Shown: positions 29,027-40,607, numbered from the stretch's first letter. The stretch: 64,000 nucleotides of DNA from Anthopleura xanthogrammica (GCA_964019055.1 OZ025220.1:5466620-5530619), one strand, 5' to 3'. Notes: a model not told the origin generated them from the sequence alone. A program made the numbers and translations.

Positions 29027-29189
29027 ATTAAAGGAGGGAAAGATAAGAATATGTAGCACAAAAATGTGATCCAAACATCTCCGCTTCCCCCCACCAGCGG
29101 CCATCTGCAGCCAGCTGAATTTACGATAGTTAGCAAATTCTTCTTTCAACAAAAAACTCTTCACGAAAAATATTCAGTCAAGGCCGAAT

Positions 29190-29640
29190 ACTTGTTGTTC
29201 ATAAATATCTGTCGAATGGAGAATATCGACTTATCAATAGTTGCTCAGTACTGTTTTACCATGCACGCAAGTCATGATGATATGTATCATCAGAAATAGA
29301 TATTAACTAAATAATGCTAGAGATCGACTAGCTATTCAACTTGTTTGACTATACTCAAACTGATAGCTATATGACCCGTTCATGCATATAGTAGTTGCAT
29401 CGAGATCTTCGAGGTGAGTTAGATTCTTCAGTATCCCAATGGCTACTAAGATATTCCTTAGATTTGGTCAAAACTTTTGCTCTGACCAAGAGCGTTTTAT
29501 TATCGCACTTCAATTATATTCTCAGAGGAGATGAATATGGGCATAAAACACTCCCTTTTAGAATATTACTTCTTACTTTCAGTAATTGAAGCAAAACTTA
29601 AAAATATCAAAGGATCAAAAACAGACCATAAGATTATTAA
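29190..29640. repeat. Deaminase flank module without a gene
   Basis: It repeats the promoter-side sequence of the deaminase copies (AATGGAGAATATCGACTTATCAATAG, with the TATA box lost) followed by a module containing GGTCAAAACTTTTGCTCTGACC. The same pair of modules lies at 33,725-34,110 and 37,691-38,100. Confidence 0.8.
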
Positions 29641-30082
29641 ACGTACCTTAAAGTGTCTAGAAGTTCAGCGTCTCTGACTTTGACGATCAGCTACTAACTG
29701 CCTTTGTTCGAACTGGGGACGCAAAGAAATGAAAAAAAAAATGAAAGTTGGAGAATTGCAAAATAAATAGAATTGTTATTGATTCACCGCCGCGTCCTAC
29801 TTTTCTTAGAAAATATATAATGCCTTCAAAAAATGCTTTATAAATTGATAATTTTTCTAAAGGAGACGCTCAAAAATATTGTTTTTAACAATTTGCAAAC
29901 CTCGATCTCCATTGACAACGGATGTAAAGATTTGATTCTATGATTGCCTGGCAGTAGAGAGATGAAAGTTCGTTTGGAAACTTTTTCCTTATATTGAAAA
30001 AAACCTTTAACTTTATCGAACTCAGAAACAAAATATAATTAGGTTGGATCAAAGTCAAGACGGGCACAGCAAATTCATAGAT
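29641..30082. repeat. Flank module S, 3' side of the broken deaminase
   Basis: It shares long stretches with 38,160-38,720 and 34,765-34,990 (for example TTGATTCACCGCCGCGTCCT). No coding frame is conserved. It joins the deaminase B fragment at about 30,085, a duplication breakpoint. Confidence 0.7.
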
Positions 30083-30752
30083 TCACAGCTGACTGATCCT
30101 ACTTCTATCGAGTCTTGATGTAATTTCTTCTACCCCAAAGATTTCGTCCCAGACGTTCTGATCTTGCTTTTCCCTATGTTTTCTTCTTGGTGTCTCAGCC
30201 TTCTTTTCATCTTCAGTAAGACTAAAAAACTCGCTCATGTCTAGGAATCTTTCCCATTTTACATGTACTCCAAGCAATTTAAATTTCACCTCAGGTTGTT
30301 CATACAGCCCTATCAACCTCAAAATGTTTGCGTCTGCCTGCTCCTGGGTATTAAATCCATAAACATGTGTGTTATAGAAGTTTGCAAATGTAATGGTCAT
30401 TTCAACTTCTCTGTTTTCTTTTCCCTTTTCTTCTCTCATGTACTTCATTATTTCCTTAGCACAATCGCTACAGGGTGAATAGTTCTGATAAACCTTAATT
30501 TTGATTTTATTCGACCTTTTAAATAGCGAATCATCTTTAAGATATTCAATAAGCTTTTCCTCGGCATGTTTCCAATCATTTTTGTAGACCTGGTGACAGA
30601 GATACCTGTTCGTCATCTTCATTAATACAGATGATCTCGCATGCGACTACTGTCCCACCAGTACCACGAGGCCAACCACCTGACTCTGTATACATCGAAG
30701 TTACAAGAAACTTTTCAAGAATATTCTCCTTTGTTATTGGATCTGGCGCCAT
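30083..30752 (-). pseudogene. AID/APOBEC-like cytidine deaminase, copy B, frameshifted and truncated
   Basis: The ATG at 30752 starts a frame matching the other copies up to about residue 48. An insertion of about four bases near 30,597-30,605 (CTGT-like) then shifts the frame. The rest of the deaminase core is open in the new frame and keeps HAE and SPCSDC as well as the ITFANFYNTHVY strand. Homology ends at RISQL (about 30,088) and a TGA follows at once, so the last 40 residues or so of the tail are missing at a duplication breakpoint. The promoter with its TATA box is intact. Either it is a pseudogene, or a shorter protein starts at an internal ATG after the shift. Confidence 0.8.
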
Positions 30753-30818
30753 TTTAAACGAGATTCTTGGGTAGTTTAGAGTTGTAATGAATATCTGTTG
30801 AATGGAGAATATCGAATT

Positions 30819-30825
30819 ATTTATA
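30819..30825 (-). promoter_or_regulatory. TATA box of deaminase B
   Basis: TATAAAT on the minus strand, 67 bp upstream of the copy B ATG, in the same context as in copies A and C. Confidence 0.6.
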
Positions 30826-31049
30826 GTTGCTCATACATGGCTCATATGGATGATCAGAAATTATACATAACTAAATAATGCGAGAGACTGGCTTTTCAAC
30901 GTCCTTGACTATTCAGTGTGATAGCTATAGATGAACACCTATGACCGGTCCATGCATCTAATAGGTCCATCGAGAGCTTCGAAGTCAGTTAACTTCCTAT
31001 CCCAATCGCTACTAAGATATTCCTTAGATTTGGTCAAAACTTTTGCTCT

Positions 31050-32481
31050 GACCAAGATCGTTTTTTTATCGTACTTCAATTATATTCTCAGAGGAGATAG
31101 ATATGGGCATAAACAGTCCCTTTTGGAATATTACTTCTTACTGAAGTAACAGTACCTGAAGTAATTAGTAAACTGAAGCGAAACGTAAAGGTAAACATAT
31201 TATTAAACTTACCTTACTGAGTCGAGTGTCTAGAAGTTCAGCGTCTCTGACTGTGGTGATTAGTAACTTCCTTTGTTCGAACTGGGGACGCAAAGAAATG
31301 AAAGTAAAGTAAAGTAAGCTGTTTGTCGGTTCGTAACTTTCAGTAATTGAAGCAAAACGTAAGGAAAACAGACCATAAGAATATTAAAGGTACCTTAAAG
31401 AGTCTCTAACTGTACGATAAGCTGCTAACTTTCTTTGTTTGAACCATGCATGTGAAAGTGAAAGTAAAGTCAAGCTTATAAGGGTCACAGCTACCAAGCC
31501 GTGATAGCCTTGTTATTGATATGATAGTCCTGCTTTTCCAAGAAAATTACATCCTCAAAGAATGCTTTATTTATTGCTCTGGAAGCAACTATTCAAGTTA
31601 AAGGAGACGCACAAAGAGTTGAAGGTCTCTTCTCTTGTCTTCTCTTGTCTTGTCTTCTCTTGTCTTCTCTTCTCTTCTCTTCTCTTGTCTTGTCTTCTCT
31701 TGTCTTGTCTTGTCTTGTCTTCTCTTGTCTTCTCTTGTCTTCTCTTGTCTTCCCTTCTTTTCATAAACTACAAAATTCACACAACTGAGATTTTCTCGAT
31801 TTTATTCATCTATAACACTGAACCCTTACAATATGTTACAGTAATTGTTTTTATCTGAGGATAAAGCACCTTCTACAATTTTCTATGACACGTTGGATTA
31901 ACCTTGTCATCTATCGATACTATTAATGTTATTGTAATGTGAGTAAGCAAGCTATATTAACAATGAAATAATGCAATATAACAAAATACTGAAAGAAACT
32001 ATAAAGATAATACTTTAAAGATTTACCATAATAATTAAAATACTAATTTATTTGATAAAATACTGAAAACTAAAATACCAATAATACCTATACCAATAGA
32101 AAGTTATCTAATAAAGTACTAAGTTAAAATACCAAAAGTCAATCATCTAATAACTAATTGCACATGATGTAGTTTAAAATTAGGCTGAAAACTAGGTAAG
32201 CTCGTAATCAAAAAGTTTTCAAGAGATATCCCCTCACCTTAAATATAATTTAAAGCCAGTCAAACCGGTTTTACTTATCTTAATACTTGAACATATATCA
32301 TTCCATGTGCTGACGATACGATAATGAACCGATTTCTCGCCCGTTGTTGTTTGTTTTAAATTATAAAATAATGGAATAATAATAATTTAATTAATCTCAT
32401 GCCATCATGTTACTGTGCTGAATATGTGTCCCTTACAGTGGGATCAGATGCTAAGCAATATATTCAATTGCCCGATTTTAA
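31050..32481. repeat. Duplicated block downstream of deaminase C
   Basis: Near-identical to 25,757-27,159, including a TCTCT/TCTTG pentanucleotide tract at 31,620-31,760 whose unit order differs. A good non-coding reference for the age of the A/C duplication. Confidence 0.9.
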
Positions 32482-33282
32482 TCAGTGAGCTGATAACCGC
32501 GCGATTTGTGATACAAGATCTTGGACCCAAACGTTTCTGTCCAAGAACTCCTCATCTTTCGCATCCCTATGTTCTATTTGCCTTTGTAACTCATCACGCA
32601 GCTGACTGATCCTACTTCTATTGAGTTTTGATGTAATTTCATCGACTCTGAAGATGTCGCCCCAGACCAACTGATCTTGCACTTCTCTCCTTTTTCTTTC
32701 TTGTGAGTCAGCCTTATTCAAACACCCATTCTTTTCATCTTCAGTAAGCCTAAAAAACTCGCTCATGTCTAGGAATCTTTCCCATTTTACATGCACTCCA
32801 AGCAATTCAAATTTCACCTCAGGTTGTCCATACAGCCCTATCAACCCCAAAATGTTTGCGTCTGCCTGCTCCTGGGTATTATTTTCATAAACATGTGTGT
32901 TATAGAAGTTTGCAAATGTAATGGTCATTTCAACTTTTCTGTTTTCGTTTCCCCTTTCTTCTTTCATGTACTCCATTATTTCCTTAGCACAATTGATACA
33001 GGGTGAATAGTTCTGATAAACCTTAATTTTGATTGTGTTCGAACTTTTTATAAGCGAATTATTTTTAAGATATTCAATAATCTCTTTCTCAGCATGTTTG
33101 TAAATATGATTTCTGTAGACCTGATGAGATACCCATTCGTTGTCATCTTCATCAGTACAGATGATCTTGCATGCGACTACTGTCCCACCAATACCATGAG
33201 GCCAACCAACTCGCACTTTATACATCGAAGTTACAAGAAAATTGGAAAGAATTTCCTTCTTTGTTATTGCATTTTGCGCCAT
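32482..33282 (-). CDS. AID/APOBEC-like cytidine deaminase, copy C
   Basis: An open frame of 266 codons runs from the conserved ATG at 33282 (an in-frame ATG four codons upstream, at 33294, is specific to this copy). HAE lies at about residues 63-65 and SPCINC at 93-98, so all zinc ligands and the catalytic Glu are present. The strand, helix and tail segments follow in the same order as in copy A. The stop comes a few residues earlier (RLSAH). Most differences from copy A change charge or size: for example the residues between the two Cys ligands (SD in A, IN here) and the loop after THVY (KGNNQKE against ENNTQEQ). No signal peptide is seen. The single-exon form could reflect retroposition in the past or the real gene structure. 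Substrate unknown. Confidence 0.85.
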   Translation of the reverse strand: MAQNAITKKEILSNFLVTSMYKVRVGWPHGIGGTVVACKIICTDEDDNEWVSHQVYRNHIYKHAEKEIIEYLKNNSLIKSSNTIKIKVYQNYSPCINCAKEIMEYMKEERGNENRKVEMTITFANFYNTHVYENNTQEQADANILGLIGLYGQPEVKFELLGVHVKWERFLDMSEFFRLTEDEKNGCLNKADSQERKRREVQDQLVWGDIFRVDEITSKLNRSRISQLRDELQRQIEHRDAKDEEFLDRNVWVQDLVSQIARLSAH

Positions 33283-33348
33283 TTTAAACGACATTCTTGG
33301 GTAGTTTAGAGTTGTAATGAATATCTGTTGAATGGAGAATATCGAATT

Positions 33349-33355
33349 ATTTATA
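33349..33355 (-). promoter_or_regulatory. TATA box of deaminase C
   Basis: TATAAAT on the minus strand, 67 bp upstream of the ATG at 33282, in an unchanged context. Confidence 0.65.
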
Positions 33356-33724
33356 GTTGCTCATACATGGCTCATATGGATGATCAGAAATTATAGATCA
33401 CTAAATAATGCGAGAGACAGGTTGTTCAACATGATAACTATAGCTGAACACCTATGACCCTCCTCCGCAAAAAACAACTTCTAAATTCCAATTAGAATTT
33501 CAGTGGATTAAGGAGGGAAAGATAAGAATATGTAGCACCTACAGTAGGTCAAAGTGCGCATGCTCATTAAAACCGCTAATACAAAAACAAAAATGTGATC
33601 CAAACATCTCCGCTTCCCCCCACCAGCGGCCATCTGCAGCAAGCTGAATTTACAACAATTAGCAAATCCTTCTTTGAAGAAAAAAGTCTTCTCGAAAAAT
33701 ATTCAGTCAAGGCCGAATACTTGT

Positions 33725-34110
33725 TGTTCATAAATATATGTTGAATGGAGAATATCGACTTATCAATAGTTACTCAGTACTGTTTTACCATGCATGCAAG
33801 TCATGATGATATGTATCATCAGAAATAGATATTAACTAAATAATGCTAGAGATCGACTAGCTATTCAACTTGTTTGACTATACTCAAACTGATAGCTATA
33901 TGACCCGTTCATGCATATAGTAGTTGCATCGAGAGCTTCGAGGTGAGATAGATTCTTCAGTATCCTAATCGCTACTAAGATATTCCTTAGATTTGGTCAA
34001 AACTTTTGCTCTGACCAGGAGCGTTTTTTATCGTACTTCAATTATATTCTCAGAGGAGATGGATATGGGCATAAAACACTCCCTTTTAGAATATTACTTC
34101 TTACTTTCAG
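33725..34110. repeat. Second deaminase flank module without a gene
   Basis: Same promoter-side and GGTCAAAACTTTTGCTCTGACC modules as at 29,190. A Gypsy fragment follows where the copies at 29,600 and 38,110 continue. Confidence 0.8.
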
Positions 34111-34149
34111 TAATTGAAGCAAAACTTAAAAAATTCAAAGGATTGTTAT

Positions 34150-34765
34150 GGATTTCCTGTGTTATGGAACCGCTGACCGACGGTTCGTTGTTAAAGTTAA
34201 GATGGCGGACATTAAAGGATAGTTTTAATAGTTACCACAATCTGTTTGCATCCTTCCTGGATCTACACATCCAACCTTTTACATGGTGTCAGAAGTGCAC
34301 GAAAGAAAAGCTCAACCTGTCCAGTGGATTATTTAAACAAGAATAAGAAATGAATCAGCTGAAACCTCCAGAATCCCCCGACTTCGAAAGCCATGATTTA
34401 TCGCATGCTTGGCGAAAGTGGAAGGAAGAAGTAACGCTATACCTCGATCTGGCCACAGAAGAGGATGACAAAGCTACAAAGGTAAAGCTTTTTCTCTATC
34501 TTCTAGGGGCGAAAGGCCGAGAAATTCAAAGAACAATGCAGTACACGACCCCTGAAAAAGACAGAACGATTGAGGAGCTCCTCAAGTCGTTTGATGATTA
34601 TTGTGACCCCAAAAAGAATGAAACGGTCGAGAGACACAAATTCTTCATGCGCAACCAAGAGCAGGGTGACAGTTTTGACAGATACCTAACAGAATTAAGA
34701 ATTCTAGAGAAAACCTGTGACTTCGGGACACTCTCAGACTCACTTCTCAGAGATAGGATTGTATC
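34150..34765 (+). mobile_element. Ty3/Gypsy-type fragment: end of an LTR, primer site and partial gag
   Basis: Sequence foreign to the flank module begins near 34,150. It includes TGGTGTCAGAAGTG, the usual start of the primer-binding region after a 5' LTR. An open frame from 34,350 has a gag-like core (WRKWKEEVTLYLDLA and KLFLYLLGAKGREIQ). Homology to the flank module resumes at about 34,765, which cuts off the rest of the element. It is a dead remnant. Confidence 0.7.
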
Positions 34766-34994
34766 CCTTCAAAAAATGCTTTATAAATTGCTAATTTTTC
34801 TGAAGGAGACGCTCAAAGATATTGTTTTTAAAAATTTGCAAACCTCGATCTGCACAACGGATGTAAAGATTTGATTATATGATTGCCTGGCAGTAGAGCG
34901 ATGAAAGTTTGTTTGGAAACTTTTTCTTTATTTTGAAAAAACCTTTAACTTTATCGAACTCGGAAACAAAATAAAATTAAAAACGTCTCAACGA

Positions 34995-37646
34995 AAAATA
35001 TTCAGTCAAGCCGGTATGAAGCACACCCCACTGGCACATTTAAATAATTCAGATTTTGAAAGTTTCTGGATTCTTTTGAAACCCGACAGACTTCCTCGCG
35101 GAATCAGTTCCATCATTTTGGCTGCAGTTTACCTCCCTCCTAATGCTGACGATAAACTCCTCCGTCAACATCTTCACGATTCCTTCGACTCCACTCTTAT
35201 CGCGCACCCAAGTTCTGCCATTATATTGGCGGGCGACTTTAACCAGTTCGTACAATCTGGAACTTGTTCTTCTTTCAATCTGAAGAATGTTGTACTTCAA
35301 CCAACTAGAGGGAATAACATCCTCGACAAGATATTTGTTAGTGTTCCAAACCACTACAACAAAGCTCAAATTCTTGCATCTATTGGCTACTCTGACCATT
35401 CCTCTGTTCTGCTAAAACCAAGTCAACAATCCAAACTGCCAACGCAAACAGTCTCAAGACGCAGATATTCCGCCCGCAACAGATGCACTTTTGAAGACGA
35501 CCTTAAGAAAATCAATTGGACTCCAATCTACCACCTTCCTACATGCCGTGCAAAATTAACTTTCTTCATGGACCAGATTAACAACTTAATAGACAAGTAC
35601 TTCCCATTGAAAACCTTCAAGATGCATCCAACTGATAAACCTTGGTTAACTCCAGAAATTAAAGATGCAGTTAAAAAACGACAGCGAACCTGGTCATCAA
35701 ACAACATTCCTCTCTTTACACTCTATAGAAACAAGGTTAACAAGCTTTGTAAAAAAGCCAAAAGAACATATTACAAGGCAAAACTAGATAACTCTCAAAC
35801 CTCTTCACATAACTGGTGGAAAGAAGTTAAACAGCTCTCTGGATCGTCTACAACCAAATCACCCATTAACATTGCAGAGGGAAGCGAAATTTTAAGTGGA
35901 CCAACACTTGCAAATTACATCAATCAAGCATTCTCGAACGTGGCAAGCGAAATCACTCCCATCTCATGGTGCCCGTTGCCCATCTCGTTGGAGGAAATTC
36001 CTGACAAGTTCTTCATCTCAGTGTGTAGTGTCGAAAATGCACTCTCCGCCATCAATGTCTATAAATCTACAGGTCCAGATAACATCCCAAACTGGTTACT
36101 AAAGAACAACTCTTATGTCCTGAGTCAACCAATATGCCACATCTTTAACACTTCAGTCCAAGAAGGATCTATTCCAACCTTATGGAAATGCGCAGATGTC
36201 ATACCACTCCCGAAAACTAAAAGTGTCAATTCTGCAGCAGATAATTTGCGTCCAATATCTTTGACAACTGTCCTCAGCAAGATTCTTGAAAACTACATTT
36301 GTTCCTGGCTCCAACCCTACATATCTGAACACCTGGATCCTTACCAGACGTGAGTATGGCTGCTTGAAAGGATCTTCTACTACCTATGCACTTACAAGGC
36401 TCACACACAATTGGCTGAAAGCAACTGATTCACCTGGTAACATAGTTAGATCCTGCATGATAGACTTCTCCAAAGCATTTGATCGTATCGATCATAATAT
36501 TATACTTTATAAACTCAAAAAATTGGACATACACCCACTACTTTTAAATTGGATAGCTGATTTCCTTCGTGATCGCACACAGCGAGTCAAACTTACAAAC
36601 TGTCACTCTGACTGGTTACCTAAATATGCTGGCGTACCTCAAGGTACTAAACTTGGTCCTCTCCTATTTATGATAATGATTAATGACCTCAACGTAGATG
36701 CTACAAGTAATATTCACCCGATTGTTAAATATGTGGACGACTGCACGGTATATGAAATCTGTAACAAGAACTCGGAATCTACTCTCCAAAACCAACTAAA
36801 CAAAATTACCTCCTGGACGTCTGATAACAACATGAAGATCAACATAAAGAAGACGAAAGAACTGAGAATTAATTTCTTGAAGCAACCTATACCGATTGAC
36901 TCACTGCGCATTGATGGAAGTGAGATTGAAACAACCGACTCTTTCAAACTTCTGGGTATATGGTTTACCCCACGTCTTACTTGGAACTTGCATGTTGATA
37001 AAATAACTGCAAAAGCCTCCAAACGTCTATATATCTTACGAATCCTCAGAAGATCAGGCTTTAAATCATGCCATTTATGTCAGATTTATTGCTGTTTTAT
37101 TAGACCGATACCTGAATTCGGATGCCCGGTATGGCACACTGGATTACCCATCTACCTCAGTGACAACATTGAAAAAATACAGAAAAGAGCACTTTTCATT
37201 AGTTACCCTGAATTGAAATATACACTGAGATGCACTTAGTAAAGCTGGCCTGGAACCCCTCTCAGTAAGAAGAGACAGCCTCTGCAAGAACTTTTTCAAG
37301 AGCATATCCACTGACAACAGCAAACTGTACGATCTACTTCCTGATATTAAAACTCCACATAGCTATGACTTAAGACTTAAGAAAAAGTATCCTCTGATAA
37401 AATGTCGTACAGAACGTTATAAGAACAGTTTTATTCCATTCGCAATTCGACATTTTTTATAAACATTGAACTCACTTTTACCTTTCACTAAATGACACAT
37501 GCAAATATTCGTATTATATTTTTATGTATTTATTATATTATACATTACAATAGTTATTTTCGCCACATATGTATATATCCACAATTTCGTGTAAAAACGA
37601 CGCAATTCAATTGTTCCTGGAGCATTTGCAAAGTTGTTTAATAAAG

Positions 37647-37684
<38 letters not shown>

Positions 37685-37690
37685 TATTAT
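34995..37690 (+). mobile_element. 5'-truncated, frameshifted LINE (CR1/Jockey-like) in the deaminase cluster
   Basis: It begins inside an apurinic endonuclease domain (ILAGDFNQF, then GYSDHSSV). A reverse transcriptase follows (STGPDNIPNWLL, LRPISL, IDFSKAFDRIDH, GVPQGTKLGPLLF, catalytic KYVDDCT). The frame breaks once near 36,345 by extra bases and again near 37,225. The 3' end is AATAAAGC followed by (ATT)n at 37,648-37,690. The flanking sequence is the deaminase flank module, and the uninterrupted target is seen at about 29,179. The clade assignment is approximate. Confidence 0.85.
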
Positions 37691-38735
37691 ACTTGTTGTT
37701 CATAAATATCTGTTAAATGGAGAATATCGACTTATCAATAGTTGCTCAGTACTGTTTTACCATGCACGCAAGTCATGATGATCTGTATCATCAGAAAGAG
37801 ATATTAACTAAATAATGCTAGAGATCGACTAGCCATTCAACTTGCTTGATTATACTCAAACTGATAGCTATATGACCCGTTCATGCATATAGTAGTTGCA
37901 TCGAGAGCTTCGAAGTCAGTTAGATTCTTCAGTATCCCAATCGCTACTAAGATATTCATTAGATTTGGTCAAAACTTTTGCTCTGACCAAGAGCGTTTTT
38001 TATCGTACTTCAATTATATTCTAAGAGGAGATGGATATGGGTATAAAACACTCCCTTTTAGAATATTACTTCTTACTTTCAGTGATTGAAGCAAAACTTA
38101 AAAATTTCAAAGAATCGAAAACAGACCATAAGATTATTAAACGTACCTTAAAGTGTCTAGAAGTTCAGCGTCTCTGAATTTGACGATCAACTACTAACTG
38201 CCTTTGTTCGAACTGGGGACGCAAAGAAATAAAATAAATTTAAGCTATATCACAGCTGCCATTCCCTTATTTAGGGATACACTTGCTACTGATTCAACGC
38301 TCTTTCCTCTTTTCCAAGAAAGTCAAAGTTAGATTGTGTGTCGATTCGTCAACAAAACTACGCGCGTCTAGCTATCATTACCATACTGGGGAATATGTTA
38401 TAGTCAATTGGACATGCACCTGTTCTTAGTTGGCGAATTGTAAAATAAATAGAATTGTTATTGATTCACCGCCGCGTCCTGATTTTCTTAGAAAATATAT
38501 AATGCCTTCAAAAAGGAGACGCTCAAAAATATTGTTTTTAACAATTTGCAAACCTCGATCTGCACAAGGGATGTAAAGATTTGATTCTATGATTGCCTGG
38601 CAGTAGAGCGATGAAAGTTTGTTTGGAAACGTTTTCTTTATTTTGAAAAAACCTTTAACTTTTATCGAACTCGGAAACAAAATAAAATTAAAAAAGTCTC
38701 AACGAAAAATATTCAGTCAAGGCCGAATACTTGTT
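37691..38735. repeat. Third deaminase flank module without a gene
   Basis: Promoter-side, middle and S modules of the amplified unit in order (compare 29,190-29,930), ending at about 38,735. No deaminase coding sequence remains. It marks the right end of the amplified region. Confidence 0.75.
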
Positions 38736-38825
38736 GTTTTTGAACCGGAAGTCGTTATTCAAATGAATGACGTCGTACGTACTTTTTAAAAGGCTCGATC
38801 GGATATCAAACGCCGACTTGAGTTG

Positions 38826-39032
38826 TGGTTGGCCTTACACGGTTCTGGACGCATTTTAAAACGTTCCAAAATTTGACCAGTTTATACCATTTGCACATAA
38901 CCTTCGGTTTAATTTGCACGGCTGGGCGTTTGAATTTTAGATAGTACAGTTCCATATAAACGGAACCTCTAAACGTACAACTTTTTGAACGCGGTTAAAA
39001 TTACTTCCAGTACCGTGTAAGACCAGCCTTTG
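38826..39032. mobile_element. MITE-like inverted repeat before the receptor exon
   Basis: The ends GGTTGGCCTTACACGG and CCGTGTAAGACCAGCC are inverted repeats. It ends 24 bp before the first receptor exon found. Confidence 0.65.
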
Positions 39033-39348
39033 TAAAATGAATTTGTTTGTTCCAGGATTTTTCTATCGACATGTTTCTCCGCCAAGAATGGACCGATGAG
39101 AGACTGGACCACGGTACTAATAATACAATGTTCTTAAGTAATCACGTGATGGATAGGGTGTGGCTGCCTGACTCTTATTTCGTCAATGCAAAAGATGCGA
39201 AATTCCACACCGTGACCACTGACAACCAGATGATTATGTTGGGACCGAAGGGAAAAGGGACCGAAGGGAAAAGTCCAGTATAATGCAAGGTATAGTAAAT
39301 AAACTTCAATTCGTAATTTGGAAGTTTGAATATATATATATATATATA

Positions 39349-40569
39349 CAGCGATATGCAGAAATTCTGATCCATTTGAGCGAAGTATATAACTATATCG
39401 GGTGCATTGTGGGAATGATTTTGCGCGCGATTCAAAGTAAAGAAGCGTGACTAGCGTGGAGTTGATTGCCAACGCTATAATAATAGCATCGGACAACTGG
39501 ACGTTTTGCTTACATTATTGAAAACCCTGATGCTTGCTTAAAGAGCTGATAATGATTTATGAACTTCTCACTCAATGAGGAATTTTCCCTGCATTTGTGA
39601 GGACGGAAATAACTTTTGGTTTTCTATCTCAAGTGTAAAGTGTGTCGAAATAAATCACGACTCAATTCTCTTTTGATATTCAAGGAGCAAATTTATAGCT
39701 ACAATAACATAGATTTACATTATATTCTGACTTTTGCATATATAACTCAATTGCAAACCTTTCAGTTTTTTGAGCCAGACTAGAGGAAAAGATTAAACTT
39801 ATACCCGAGAAGTATTTCTAATTTAGAATATAAGATTCTATTGCTTGAAACATCAGAGGAGAAAGTGTGCACAACAACACACATTTTATATTTTGCGTTT
39901 AATCGAATCACACTGCTTATAAGAATAAACTCTGTAGCTTATAAAAACCAAAAGTTATTTCCGTCCTCACAAATGCAGGGAAAATTTACTCATTGAGTGA
40001 GAAGTTCATAAATCATTATCAGCTCTTTGAGCAAGCATCATTGTTTTCAATAATGTAAGCAAAACGTCTATTGCTTTCTTTGCATAAATTAAACAGTTTG
40101 AAAAACAATTTCATCCGAATATCCTAAATATTTTTAATTACGCCTTCATCGACTTTATCTAAATATATCTAAGTATATCTAAAAAACTCGACGTAATCTC
40201 AAGCTTTGGTATTATAGTTGTAATAGAATGTAAAGTTTGTTTTGCCGTTACATGTTCTTGGACGATTAAATTATTTGAGCAGAGGTCACGACAGTAAAAA
40301 CTGAACTTTCTTTGCCTTGTGTTGACTTTAATTATTTGGTTAACGACGTTACTTTGAGAGACAACGTTTTGGAGTAGTCTGGTGTTTTAAATAACATTTA
40401 GGCTCTCGCCTTTCGAGTTGTTCGATGCTATATAGTGTATAATATAGCGCTGACAATCAACTCCACGCTATCACGCTTCTTTACTTTGAATCGCGCGCGA
40501 AATTATTCCCACAATGCACCCGATATAGTTATATACTTCGCTCAGGTGGATCAGAATTTCTGCATATCG

Positions 40570-40572
<3 letters not shown>
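39349..40572. mobile_element. 1.2-kb foldback element between (TA)n tracts, receptor intron
   Basis: The outer arms (39,349-39,475 and 40,447-40,572; start CAGCGATATGCAGAAATTCT) are inverted, and so are the inner arms (39,500-39,622 and 39,947-40,075; GTGAGGACGGAAATAACTTT). The right side holds about 370 bp between inner and outer arm. It is bordered by TA runs on both sides, which suggests TA-targeted insertion. No coding sequence. Confidence 0.85.
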
Positions 40573-40605
<33 letters not shown>

Positions 40606-40607
40606 CT

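Noticed and set aside
28207..29136. Frames of 260-309 codons rich in Asp/Ser, Ser or Met
   Set aside because: They are translations of an ATC/ATT trinucleotide array in different frames and on both strands.
35016..37239. Host gene with reverse transcriptase
   Set aside because: Endonuclease plus YVDD reverse transcriptase, frameshifts, an (ATT)n tail and a defined empty site show a dead LINE insertion.
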